DNA from: Psychrobacillus psychrodurans
Lineage (GTDB): Bacteria; Bacillota; Bacilli; Bacillales_A; Planococcaceae
DNA length: 64,000 nucleotides
Direction of reading: 5' to 3'
Assembly (NCBI GenBank): GCA_900114885.1
Contig: FOUN01000004.1
Coordinates: 62,001-126,000 of the forward strand
The notes below the pieces were generated by a model that made no database searches, was not told where the DNA came from, and saw only the letters and a program-made list of their open reading frames with translations. Each line of letters starts with the position of its first letter. The stretch's first letter is position 1. The position numbers were made by a program, and so were the translations under genes. Positions 1-7,818 of this stretch are shown piece after piece.

Positions 1-27
1 GTGATCGAGTACTCTCGTTTACACCTA

Positions 28-696
28 TTATCGTTTATCTATTTTTGTAGTAATTAAATCGCCTATCCACTGAATTATAAATACCATGATTAATATTAGT
101 ATTGTGGCAACAAGTGTTACATCTGTTCTACCTCTTTGGAATCCATCTAAGAATGCTAGCGTTCCTAGTCCCCCAGCACCGATAATACCGGCCATAGCTG
201 TATAACCAACTAGTGAAATCCCCGTAACCGTAATACCTGATACTAATGCGGGCATAGATTCTGGCAATAGAACCTTCCAAATAACAGTAGAAGTTTTAGC
301 GCCCATCGATTTAGCTGCTTCTAGTACTCCTTTATCAATTTCTCGTAGAGCGATCAACACCATACGAGCGTAAAATGGAGCAGCTCCAATAACTAAAGCT
401 GGGAATGCAGCATTTGGCCCACGCATTGTTCCAACTAAAAACTTCGTTAATGGGATTAATAAAATAATCAAAATAATAAATGGAATGGAACGGAATATAT
501 TAACGAAAGCTCCTGTTAACCAGTTCGCTAACTTGTTCGCCCATGCTTGATGAGGACTAGTTAAGAAAAGTAAAAGACCGAGCACTAGCCCAATAATTGC
601 TGTCAGTATAGTAGATACTGCAGTCATGTATAATGTTTCAACGGTAGCTTCCCACATTTTTGGCCAATCAACATTAGGAAATAAATCATTAATCAT
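28..696 (-). CDS. metI: Methionine ABC transporter permease MetI (MetP)
   Basis: Inner-membrane permease of the MetNIQ D/L-methionine importer, 222 aa, the usual family length. About five hydrophobic segments are visible, and the cytoplasmic EAA loop reads EAAKSMGA near residues 128-135 followed by LLPESMP, the surface that docks on the ATPase. The ATG start overlaps the end of metN by 8 bp, so the two are translationally coupled. The substrate-binding lipoprotein metQ would be expected just beyond the window start. Expression should follow the SAM riboswitch upstream of metN. Family assignment is firm; methionine specificity rests on the NIL domain of MetN and the S-box. Confidence 0.95.
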   Translation of the reverse strand: MINDLFPNVDWPKMWEATVETLYMTAVSTILTAIIGLVLGLLLFLTSPHQAWANKLANWLTGAFVNIFRSIPFIILIILLIPLTKFLVGTMRGPNAAFPALVIGAAPFYARMVLIALREIDKGVLEAAKSMGAKTSTVIWKVLLPESMPALVSGITVTGISLVGYTAMAGIIGAGGLGTLAFLDGFQRGRTDVTLVATILILIMVFIIQWIGDLITTKIDKR

Positions 697-1714
697 TGTT
701 GATCACCTCTGTATTTACTTTTTGTTCATGTATATAGCGGATGGCCTCATCCACCAATAACGCATCTCCTTCTAGTTGAAGGATTAAGGTACCAAATGCG
801 CCATTTTGTGTATGCGAAATATTACCTTGGACAATATTGACTTCTAAATCAAATTGCTTAATAAGTCTCGACAATATTGGTTGTTCTGTTTGCTCTCCAA
901 CAAATACTAGCTTTATCAGCTTGCCATTTGGATATAGCTCTTTTAAATGCTGTATTGTTTGTATTGCTTTATTGGAATCACTTACTTGCGAGACAAAACG
1001 TTTCGTAATAGGTTGTTGCGGGTTTTGGAATACATCTAGTACTTTTCCTTCTTCTACTACATGACCTTTTTCCATTACTGCAACACGACCGCAAATCTTT
1101 TGAATAACCTGCATCTCGTGGGTAATCAAAACAATTGTCAGCCCTAATTTTTCATTGATACTAACTAATAAGTCTAAAATTGAGTCTGTAGTTTCTGGGT
1201 CTAACGCAGAGGTTGCTTCATCACAGAGAAGCACTTCTGGACGATTGGCTAATGCCCGCGCAATTCCGACACGTTGTTTTTGTCCTCCTGATAACTGTGA
1301 AGGATAATAATGTCCGCGACCTTCTAAACCAACTAAATCAATTAGTTCCTCTACTCTTGAAGAACGTTGTGCTTGTGGAACACCAGCAATTTCTAATGGA
1401 AAAGCAATATTTTCCGCAACCGTTCTTGACCATAACAGATTAAAGTGTTGGAAAATCATACTTACCTTTTGTCTTACTTGACGAAGCTTCACTTCATTTA
1501 TCTTAGTAATATCTTGATTGTTGACGATAATTTGACCCGAAGTTGGCTTTTCTAATCCATTCAATAATCGAATAAGTGTACTCTTTCCTGCACCACTGTA
1601 TCCAATGATGCCGAAAATTTCACCTTTCTTTATGTCAAGATTCACCTCTTCAACTGCAACGATTGTACCTTGTTTCGTGCTAAATTTTTTCGAAACATTA
1701 TTTAAACTAATCAT
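689..1714 (-). CDS. metN: Methionine ABC transporter ATPase MetN
   Basis: ATPase that powers methionine import. Visible: Walker A GYSGAGKST (residues 38-46), Q-loop FQHFN near 88-92, signature LSGGQKQR near 140, Walker B LLCDEATSALD, and a C-terminal domain of about 75 residues (from roughly 265) that fits the regulatory ACT-like NIL domain, which binds methionine and inhibits transport in characterised homologues. At 341 aa it has normal length. It is the first gene after the S-box riboswitch and overlaps metI by 8 bp. All key ATPase motifs are intact. Confidence 0.96.
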   Translation of the reverse strand: MISLNNVSKKFSTKQGTIVAVEEVNLDIKKGEIFGIIGYSGAGKSTLIRLLNGLEKPTSGQIIVNNQDITKINEVKLRQVRQKVSMIFQHFNLLWSRTVAENIAFPLEIAGVPQAQRSSRVEELIDLVGLEGRGHYYPSQLSGGQKQRVGIARALANRPEVLLCDEATSALDPETTDSILDLLVSINEKLGLTIVLITHEMQVIQKICGRVAVMEKGHVVEEGKVLDVFQNPQQPITKRFVSQVSDSNKAIQTIQHLKELYPNGKLIKLVFVGEQTEQPILSRLIKQFDLEVNIVQGNISHTQNGAFGTLILQLEGDALLVDEAIRYIHEQKVNTEVINND

Positions 1715-1854
1715 GGGAAACTTGCCACCTTTCTACGAAATGCTCAATTGCCTATCTATCTTCAAGAAATATTGTATGAATTTTTAATCCTGCATTTTAA
1801 AACTACTCAATGAGTCAACAGTTACTATGTAAATACATATACTTCCCATTTCTA

Positions 1855-2033
1855 TCTAAAAAAACCCTCCTGCAAAAGAGCAGAAGGGTTTTAAGTTATT
1901 TATTTTAATAACGTTCATCCATTCTCTCATTTCCCAAAGCAACAGCTTTGCGTGATTTGGCACCATTTCATTTACATGACGGTTGCCGGGCTTCATAGGG
2001 CACTTCCCTCCACCACTCTTAATAAGAGTAACA
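1855..2033 (-). promoter_or_regulatory. SAM-I (S-box) riboswitch with intrinsic terminator
   Basis: Read on the minus strand, the leader of metNI carries the conserved S-box core: AGAGTGGTGGAGGGA (kink-turn side), CCCTATGAAGCCCGGCAACC, AAATGGTGCCAA and a distal GAATGGATGAACG, in the canonical order. It is followed by an intrinsic terminator at 1858-1892 (stem ending CCCTTCTGC/GCAGGAGGG, then seven T). Known family behaviour: SAM binding favours the terminator, so methionine uptake is off when SAM is plentiful. The leader ends about 140 bp before the metN start. Confidence 0.95.
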
Positions 2034-2063
2034 CTATTTAATTTGTTGGTATATCGAATGTTA

Positions 2064-2384
2064 TCACACGACTACTTGCTCGTCAATACTTTTTATTGTC
2101 TCTAATATAAATGGAACTGATTGAAATGCATATATCTTTTTATATACAGTTCCACCTTTAGCGATTATCAGGCATGGCACGCTTTCAATATGATAATCCA
2201 TTGCAAAATTCTCTAGATAGTTAATATTTGCTTGGCCAATTGAAAAAGGCATCATCTCTTGTACAACTTGCATCATCTTACTTGCAACTTGGCATGTTCC
2301 ACATAAGGGTGTATAAATATAGAACATTGTAAGCTGTCCACTGTTCTTATGGTCGTTCCACTGTTCAAGTGTCCATTCATTCAC
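2064..2384 (-). CDS. yusE: Thioredoxin-like protein YusE
   Basis: Small cytoplasmic thioredoxin-fold protein of 106 aa with a CGTC redox motif at residues 28-31 (after YIYTPL) and the cis-proline region SVPCLI near 75-80, which here carries an extra cysteine. The CGTC dipeptide differs from the CGPC of housekeeping thioredoxin, so the physiological partner is unknown. The start is GTG, preceded by AGGATGATG. It lies 11 bp after yusF and is probably co-transcribed with it. The order yusE-yusF-gcvH-yusI-fadE-fadA-fadN beside the met transporter matches B. subtilis, which supports the name. Confidence 0.85.
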   Translation of the reverse strand: MNEWTLEQWNDHKNSGQLTMFYIYTPLCGTCQVASKMMQVVQEMMPFSIGQANINYLENFAMDYHIESVPCLIIAKGGTVYKKIYAFQSVPFILETIKSIDEQVVV

Positions 2385-2395
2385 ATTACATCATC

Positions 2396-2746
2396 CTAAA
2401 GTAAATATTGTCTCTTCACTTTTATATTAACACTTTTTAATATGGATGCCAAAACTTTGAACGGTGTAGTCGCCACTTCACAATACATTGGATTGGTATA
2501 TAGATGAATAGCTTCAGGGTATTCTTTCCTGACGATGGAGCGAATTTGCTCGCCTGATCTATCCGCATCTAAAAACGCATAAATAGGAATACCGTCGTAA
2601 GGACTTAAAATCTCTTCTAGCTTTACATTGGATATCGTTCCGTTTGTACAAATAATTTCTGTTGATTCATCAAGTAATTTTAAAAGCTTTAATTTATCTG
2701 ATCTTCCCTCAACTATAATTATTTTTTCACTAAAGACAATAGCCAT
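2396..2746 (-). CDS. yusF: Toprim-domain protein YusF
   Basis: A 116-aa stand-alone Toprim domain. The glutamate motif IIVEGRSDK lies near residues 10-18 and the DxD motif FLDADRSGEQ near 58-67; these metal-binding acidic residues are shared with primases, topoisomerases and RNase M5. No zinc finger or helicase domain is present, so the closest comparison is the small OLD/Toprim nuclease-like proteins rather than a primase. ATG start with GGGAGAG upstream. It sits between gcvH and yusE as in B. subtilis. The biochemical role is not established. Confidence 0.85.
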   Translation of the reverse strand: MAIVFSEKIIIVEGRSDKLKLLKLLDESTEIICTNGTISNVKLEEILSPYDGIPIYAFLDADRSGEQIRSIVRKEYPEAIHLYTNPMYCEVATTPFKVLASILKSVNIKVKRQYLL

Positions 2747-2786
2747 TCAGCATCTCTCCCAACTATGCCCTTTCCAATATTATATG

Positions 2787-2816
2787 AAAAAAACGCCGAC
2801 ATTAAGCGGCGTTTTC
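2787..2816 (-). terminator. Intrinsic terminator after gcvH
   Basis: Stem AACGCCG / CGGCGTT with an 8-nt loop, followed on the minus strand by seven T; it begins 5 bp after the gcvH stop codon, so yusF and yusE probably need read-through or their own promoter. Confidence 0.85.
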
Positions 2817-2820
2817 ATAA

Positions 2821-3201
2821 TTATTCTGAAATTAATTCTTCGTATTTTTCTGGAGAAAGTAAACCATCGACTTCCGTTACATCAGCTGGCTCTACAACAA
2901 TCATCCATGCATTTTCATAAGGGGATTCGTTTACATATTCAGGGTTATCTTCTAATTCTGTATTTACATCTACTACTTTACCGCTTATTGGTGCATACAG
3001 TTCAGATACAGTTTTTACAGACTCTACACTACCAAATGGATCTCCTGCTTTAATATCATCTCCGACTTGTGGAAGCTCGACAAACACGATATCTCCAAGC
3101 TCTGATTGTGCAAATTCAGTAATACCGATACGGATATTTCCGCCTTCAGTCTTTACCCATTCGTGCTCTGCTGAGTATTTTAAATCTTTAGGTGCGTTCA
3201 T
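2821..3201 (-). CDS. gcvH: Glycine cleavage system H protein
   Basis: Lipoyl carrier of the glycine cleavage system that shuttles the aminomethyl group between GcvP, GcvT and the dihydrolipoyl dehydrogenase; in Bacilli it also serves as donor in lipoate relay. At 126 aa it has family length. The biotinyl/lipoyl fold contains the lipoylation motif [11 protein letters not shown] with the acceptor Lys at residue 63. The start chosen ([10 protein letters not shown]) has GGAGAGGGG about 7 bp upstream; an in-frame ATG 11 codons earlier lacks such a site and would add a non-family extension. The other gcv genes are not adjacent, as is normal in Bacillus. Confidence 0.96.
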   Translation of the reverse strand: MNAPKDLKYSAEHEWVKTEGGNIRIGITEFAQSELGDIVFVELPQVGDDIKAGDPFGSVESVKTVSELYAPISGKVVDVNTELEDNPEYVNESPYENAWMIVVEPADVTEVDGLLSPEKYEELISE

Positions 3202-3274
3202 ATATATACCCCTCTCCATTAATAATACATTCATCTACTATATTCACATATTTTTATAGTAAAAACAAGTGACT

Positions 3275-3637
3275 TTAAGAAGTCTTCCAAACATCCTCAA
3301 ACTGTTGTTCCTTGAAGCCTAGCGTTAATTTTTCACCATCAAAAACAACTGGACGTTTAATAAGCATTCCATCAGAAGCAAGCAAGGCTAATTGCTCATC
3401 TTCTGACATCGTTGGAAGCTTGTCTTTTAGACCAAGTTCTCGATATTTCATACCAGAAGTATTAAAGAATTTTTTGAGTTCTAAGCCACTTACTTCGAAC
3501 ATTTTTTGAAGCAAATCTTTAGTTGGAGGATTTTCAGCTATATGGTTGTCTATGTATTCTATATCATTGTCCTTTAACCATTTGCTCGCTTTTCTACACG
3601 TTGTACATTTAGGATAGCCATAATATTGAATAGTCAT
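3275..3637 (-). CDS. yusI: ArsC/Spx-family protein YusI
   Basis: A 120-aa thioredoxin-fold protein of the ArsC/Spx/MgsR group. The N-terminal CTTC motif (Cys11, Cys14 in YPKCTTCRK) is the redox-switch position, and the C-terminal half carries KRPVVFDGEKLTLGF, typical of the family (the RPxx segment). It is nearer to the YusI/YffB-like proteins than to Spx itself because the Spx RNA-polymerase contact residues are not evident. Start chosen at MTIQYYGYPK because AAAGGTGG lies 8 bp upstream; the longer frame adds nine unsupported residues. Function is unproven. Confidence 0.87.
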   Translation of the reverse strand: MTIQYYGYPKCTTCRKASKWLKDNDIEYIDNHIAENPPTKDLLQKMFEVSGLELKKFFNTSGMKYRELGLKDKLPTMSEDEQLALLASDGMLIKRPVVFDGEKLTLGFKEQQFEDVWKTS

Positions 3638-3840
3638 GTTGTACCACCTTTTTCTTTTTATCATACCTAATAGTGTAAGAGATGAGCAATCATTTTGAAC
3701 GGTGACTAAGGATTCAACCTCGAATTAAGAAATTAAGACTCAAAAAAAATGCCCACCCTTTAAGTTCAAAACCTGTTTCCAACGCTTCCGAAATGCTCTG
3801 GACTAACTTGTTGCTATATTATTGCCGATTGAATTTTTAG

Positions 3841-3891
3841 TGATGCTGGTTGGTTGTGACGTCCGTCACAACCAACCAGCATCATTTTTTT
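3841..3891 (+). terminator. Perfect 20-bp hairpin with T tract
   Basis: Arms at 3841-3860 and 3865-3884 are exact reverse complements with a 4-nt loop (GTCC), followed by seven T on the plus strand. It looks like a strong plus-strand terminator, but no plus-strand gene precedes it. Confidence 0.65.
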
Positions 3892-4255
3892 CGGTAATTT
3901 TATGGCGCTTATCTGTCCGTCGCTCTTCTACAACTTCTAGAAACACGTTAGTGCATTTTTGGATAACTAGAGAAAAGCTACTTTCCTATTCATGGAGCAG
4001 GCCCCCGAAGATACAATTTCGGGGGCTCTAACGCTACTCTATACGATAGATACCGTCTATTTTTATGTCGTATACTTTTTTATTAGTTGAAGAAATCCAT
4101 AAGAAATGCCCTAATTAAAAATTTTTGATAACAAATCCAGAACCTCTACATTGCATGCAATCCTCTGTATTCTATATCAACAGGAAGACTGATTTTATAT
4201 ACTCAAGATGCATAAATATCCTTATATCTAATGAATGATTTGGTCTTAATTTATC

Positions 4256-4352
4256 TTTACTTGCTCTCACCTATTGTTTACTCGCTCATTTCTGTGGCTT
4301 ACTTGCGGTCGTAAACGATTTACTTGCTCTAGGCCTATATTTACTTGCGGAC
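4256..4352. repeat. Short array of 21-bp TTTACTTGC repeats
   Basis: Five consecutive units start at 4256, 4277, 4298, 4319 and 4340, each beginning TTTACTTGC (with single changes), exactly 21 bp apart. The variable parts appear in the same order as in the big array at 32417-33237 (CTCTCACC, ..., GGTCG, TCTAGG, GGAC), so the two arrays are related. Confidence 0.8.
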
Positions 4353-4555
4353 TTTTACCTTTTACACACGGAGTGGATAATTTTACTAAATTTCATTACT
4401 CATTCACAGCCAAAATCTGTAGAATTGAATGACTAATAGTTGCTTTCCACTCAATTTGTCGACTGCAATTGATAGTGTCTTTAGATGCCCCTGCATATTT
4501 ATCGTGTTTTTCATAAAGGCTTGATTTTAATTGATGAATAATGACTACACACTTA

Positions 4556-4738
4556 ATTGATTGTAGTGGAAAGCGGCGACTCCAGCAGGATAAGCGAGAA
4601 AGTCGAGACCCACAGGGAGGATTCATAAATACGAAAGATTTAATACATCGTGTGTCGTTAATTTGTGAACGGAATCCCATTGTCCCGAGGAGGCTCGGCC
4701 TCGCCTGCGGAAAGCGTCCGCTTGCAACGAAAATCAAC
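4556..4738. repeat. REP-like intergenic element, copy A
   Basis: GC-rich relative to its surroundings. It starts TTGATTGTAGTGGAAAGCGG and contains GGAGGCTCGGCCTCGCC and GCGGAAAGCGTCCGC. The same blocks (TTGATTGGAGTGG, GCGGAAAGCGTGCGC) appear in reverse orientation at 43935-44046 and in reduced form at 51951-52012. Confidence 0.6.
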
Positions 4739-4764
4739 TGTATTATTATTAATTAGGGATAAAT

Positions 4765-4797
4765 AAAAAAGCCGATCTACTAGAATCGGCTTTTTCG
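4765..4797 (-). terminator. Intrinsic terminator after fadE
   Basis: AAAAAGCCGATTCTA / TAGATCGGCTTTTTT on the minus strand, ten bases after the fadE stop; it ends the fadN-fadA-fadE transcript. Confidence 0.9.
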
Positions 4798-4806
4798 TTT
4801 ATTTGA

Positions 4807-6588
4807 TTAAAGAACGAATTTTTCTGCTTCGATTAATTTAACGGATGCTTCTCGTTTTTTCTCAATAACATTGTATGGTGTGTAGCGTGTTAATTTACGT
4901 AATGCGGAAATCATCATACGTTGATTATCCCCATCTACAGATGCAATAAGTGTCTCTTTTGCTGCCTGTTCGATTTCAATAAAAGCTTCTTGTGTGAAGA
5001 TTTGTGTATAAAGAAGTTTTTGTGCTGCTTTTTCTTCTCCATCACGCCCAATTGCTTTTTCTGTACGTAGAACTGCTGATTCCATTGCAAATAAGTTATT
5101 TGCTATGTTAGCGATGTTCACAAGTACTTCTTGTTCTGCTTCTAACTTTGTACCAAAACGTTGTGCAGCAAGACCAGCAACTAGAATGCCAATTTTCTTC
5201 GCATTAGCTACTAATACCTTTTCTTGTGCAAGAGCTTCCGTACCAACCTCTTCTGGCATCATCATTAATAGCTCTTCTTGTAAGCCTTGAGCCTTTTGAA
5301 GAAGTGGTAATTCACCTTTCATCGCTTTTTTCAGGAATGTTCCTGGAACGATTAGGCGGTTAATTTCATTTGTTCCTTCGAAAATACGGTTAATACGCGA
5401 ATCACGGTAAATACGCTCTACTTCATACTCTTGCATAAATCCATAACCACCATGTAATTGAACAGCTTCATCAACGATATAATCTAGAACCTCAGATCCT
5501 ACTACTTTGTTGATAGAACATTCAATTGCATATTCAGCGATTGAAGCAGCAATTGCTTTGCCGTCTTTTTGTTCTTCTGCACTCAATTGACTCATACGCT
5601 CTTCAAAATATCCAACAGTACGGTATATTAAACTTTCAGTTGCATACAATTTAGATGCCATAGTAGCCAGTTTGTTTTTCGTTAAATTAAAGGAAGAGAT
5701 CGGTGTCTTAAATTGTTGACGTTGATTTGTATAAGAAATTGCTAATTCTAATGCTCGTTTAGATCCACCAATTGTACCTACCCCTAATTTATAACGACCA
5801 ATATTTAAAATATTGAATGCGATAATATGACCGCGACCGATTTCCCCTAATAGGTTTTCTACAGGAACTTGAGCGTCCTCTAGGATTAGTGTACGAGTAG
5901 AAGAAGACTTAATCCCCATTTTCTTCTCTTCTGCCCCAACAGAAACTCCAGGGAATGTTTTTTCTACGATAAATGCAGTGAATTTGTCTCCATCTACTTT
6001 AGCGTAAACAACAAATACATCTGCAAATCCAGCATTTGTAATCCATTGTTTTTCACCGTTTAATACATAGTGTGTACCTTCTGCATTTAATTTTGCAGTA
6101 GTTTTTGCTCCTAATGCATCTGACCCTGAACCTGGCTCAGTTAATGCATAGGCAGAAATTTTTTCACCTGATGCTGAGTTTGGAAGATATTTTTGTTTCT
6201 GCTCTTCATTACCAAAAAGAACGATTGGTAATGTACCAATTCCTACATGAGCACCGTGTGTTATAGAAAAACCACCAGCTACAGACATTTTTTCTGCAAT
6301 CAGTGCAGAGGAAACTTTGTCTAAGCCAATTCCGCCGTACTCTTCAGGAATATCAGCTGCAAGTAAGCCAAGGTCTCCCGCTTCTTTTAATAAACGTACA
6401 GAGTGGTCAAATTCATGATGTTCCAAGTTTTCTACTACTGGAAGTACCGAATTTTTAACATACTCTTCCGTCGTTTTCGCAATCATCTTTTGCTCATCAT
6501 TAAAATCCTCTGGTGTAAATATGCGGTTTGCGTCTAAGTCTTCAACTAAAAATGCTCCGCCTTTAATTGCATCTTTTAATTCGTTCAT
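4807..6588 (-). CDS. fadE: Acyl-CoA dehydrogenase FadE
   Basis: FAD enzyme that forms trans-2-enoyl-CoA in the first step of fatty acid beta-oxidation. 593 aa, matching the long FadE/YusJ type: an acyl-CoA dehydrogenase core of about 400 residues plus a C-terminal extension of about 190. Motifs: YALTEPGSGSDA (FAD/substrate loop), the NGEKQWITNAG beta segment, and LHGGYGFMQEYEVERIYRDSRINRIFEGTNEI, characteristic of the FAD-binding C-domain. Start MNELKDAIKG is chosen because AGGGGGA lies 7 bp upstream and the B. subtilis protein has this length; the longer frame runs back into fadA. Last gene of the fad operon, 25 bp after fadA. Confidence 0.95.
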   Translation of the reverse strand: MNELKDAIKGGAFLVEDLDANRIFTPEDFNDEQKMIAKTTEEYVKNSVLPVVENLEHHEFDHSVRLLKEAGDLGLLAADIPEEYGGIGLDKVSSALIAEKMSVAGGFSITHGAHVGIGTLPIVLFGNEEQKQKYLPNSASGEKISAYALTEPGSGSDALGAKTTAKLNAEGTHYVLNGEKQWITNAGFADVFVVYAKVDGDKFTAFIVEKTFPGVSVGAEEKKMGIKSSSTRTLILEDAQVPVENLLGEIGRGHIIAFNILNIGRYKLGVGTIGGSKRALELAISYTNQRQQFKTPISSFNLTKNKLATMASKLYATESLIYRTVGYFEERMSQLSAEEQKDGKAIAASIAEYAIECSINKVVGSEVLDYIVDEAVQLHGGYGFMQEYEVERIYRDSRINRIFEGTNEINRLIVPGTFLKKAMKGELPLLQKAQGLQEELLMMMPEEVGTEALAQEKVLVANAKKIGILVAGLAAQRFGTKLEAEQEVLVNIANIANNLFAMESAVLRTEKAIGRDGEEKAAQKLLYTQIFTQEAFIEIEQAAKETLIASVDGDNQRMMISALRKLTRYTPYNVIEKKREASVKLIEAEKFVL

Positions 6589-6613
6589 GTATATTCCCCC
6601 TAGTTTATTTTTT

Positions 6614-7789
6614 TTAAAGTAATTCGAACACTCCAGCAGCTCCCATTCCACCACCGATACACATTGTAACAACTCCAAATTGCTTTCCTTGACGTCTCAA
6701 TTCACTCATCATTTTCAATGATAAGATAGTTCCCGTAGCTCCAAGTGGATGGCCTAATGCAATTGCCCCACCGTTTACATTCACCTTTTCCATATCTATA
6801 CCTAAGTGACGAACAACTTGAATAGATTGAGAAGCAAATGCTTCATTGATTTCCCAAAGATCAATGTCTTCGATTGATAACCCTGCAAGTTTTAATGCTT
6901 TTGGTACCGCTACAATTGGTCCGATTCCCATTACCTCTGGTGGTACTCCCCCAACTGCAAATGAACGGAATTTCGCAAGCGGCTTTAATCCTTGCGCTTC
7001 TGCAACTTCTCGATCCATGATTAATACAGCACCTGCTCCATCTGAAGTTTGTGAAGCATTTCCTGCTGTTACTGATCCGCGAACATTGAATGCAGGACGT
7101 AATTTAGCAAGTGTTTCTACTGTAGTTCCTACACGTACACCTTCATCCATTTCAAACATGAATTTCTTCTGCTGTGCTTTATTGTTTTCGTCAACAAAAT
7201 GCTTTATAACTTCTACTGGGACAATATCATCATTGAACTTTCCTGCTGCAATTGCGGCTGCTGCTCGTTCATGTGATCTTACTGCAAATGCATCCTGATC
7301 TTCACGACTAATACTATACTTAGTTGCCACTTGTTCAGCTGTGTGGCCCATTCCCATGTAGTATTGAGGGGCTGTTTGTGCTAGATGTGCGTTCGGACGA
7401 ATCGTATTACCCATCATTGGAACCATACTCATTGACTCCACCCCACCAGCGATTATCGCTTCGGCGTGACCTAACATAATACGTTCTGCTCCGTATGCAA
7501 TTGATTGTAGACCAGATGAACAGAAACGGTTTACTGTAATCGCTGGTGTTGTATCTGGTAGACCTGCTAATGCACCAATATTACGAGCAACGTTCATCCC
7601 TTGCTCTGCTTCTGGCATTGCACATCCTAATATAAAATCATCTATCGGACCATCATAACCGCTCGCTCTTAGTAATGTTTCTTTTACAACTAGTGCCCCA
7701 AAATCATCTGGACGCACTGTTGCTAGAGATCCTTTTTTCGCTTTACCTACCGGCGTTCTTGCCCCTGCTACTATGACTGCTTCACGCAT
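6614..7789 (-). CDS. fadA: Acetyl-CoA C-acyltransferase (3-ketoacyl-CoA thiolase) FadA
   Basis: Thiolase that cleaves 3-ketoacyl-CoA to acetyl-CoA and a shortened acyl-CoA. 391 aa. The nucleophile Cys90 lies in NRFCSSGLQS; the C-terminal catalytic pair is seen in GGAIALGHPLGATG (His) and MCIGGGMGAAG (Cys), with INEAFASQ between. Start MREAVIVAGAR chosen from the AAAGGAGG site 8 bp upstream, not the in-frame ATG nine codons earlier. It lies between fadN (29 bp gap) and fadE, so the cytoplasmic beta-oxidation steps are in one transcript. Confidence 0.96.
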   Translation of the reverse strand: MREAVIVAGARTPVGKAKKGSLATVRPDDFGALVVKETLLRASGYDGPIDDFILGCAMPEAEQGMNVARNIGALAGLPDTTPAITVNRFCSSGLQSIAYGAERIMLGHAEAIIAGGVESMSMVPMMGNTIRPNAHLAQTAPQYYMGMGHTAEQVATKYSISREDQDAFAVRSHERAAAAIAAGKFNDDIVPVEVIKHFVDENNKAQQKKFMFEMDEGVRVGTTVETLAKLRPAFNVRGSVTAGNASQTSDGAGAVLIMDREVAEAQGLKPLAKFRSFAVGGVPPEVMGIGPIVAVPKALKLAGLSIEDIDLWEINEAFASQSIQVVRHLGIDMEKVNVNGGAIALGHPLGATGTILSLKMMSELRRQGKQFGVVTMCIGGGMGAAGVFELL

Positions 7790-7818
7790 GAGTTTTCCTC
7801 CTTTACCTTTATGCAAGA

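Larger units (their letters stand above)
3638..4764. other. Intergenic 1.1 kb: hairpins, 21-bp repeats, REP-like element, no gene
   Basis: No convincing gene. The stretch holds a perfect 20-bp hairpin at 3841-3884, a GC-rich hairpin (CCCCCGAA/TTCGGGGG) at 4001-4025, five 21-bp TTTACTTGC units at 4256-4352 and a REP-like element at 4556-4738. Short open frames here lie over these repeats and have no ribosome-binding site. Confidence 0.7.

Noticed and set aside
2396-2746. Toprim protein as RNase M5 or primase
   Set aside because: No ksgA neighbour, no zinc finger, and only the minimal Toprim core; the syntenic YusF name fits better.
4396-4756. Overlapping frames of 113 aa (minus) and 71 aa (plus)
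   Set aside because: They lie on the REP-like element and have no ribosome-binding site or recognisable domain.
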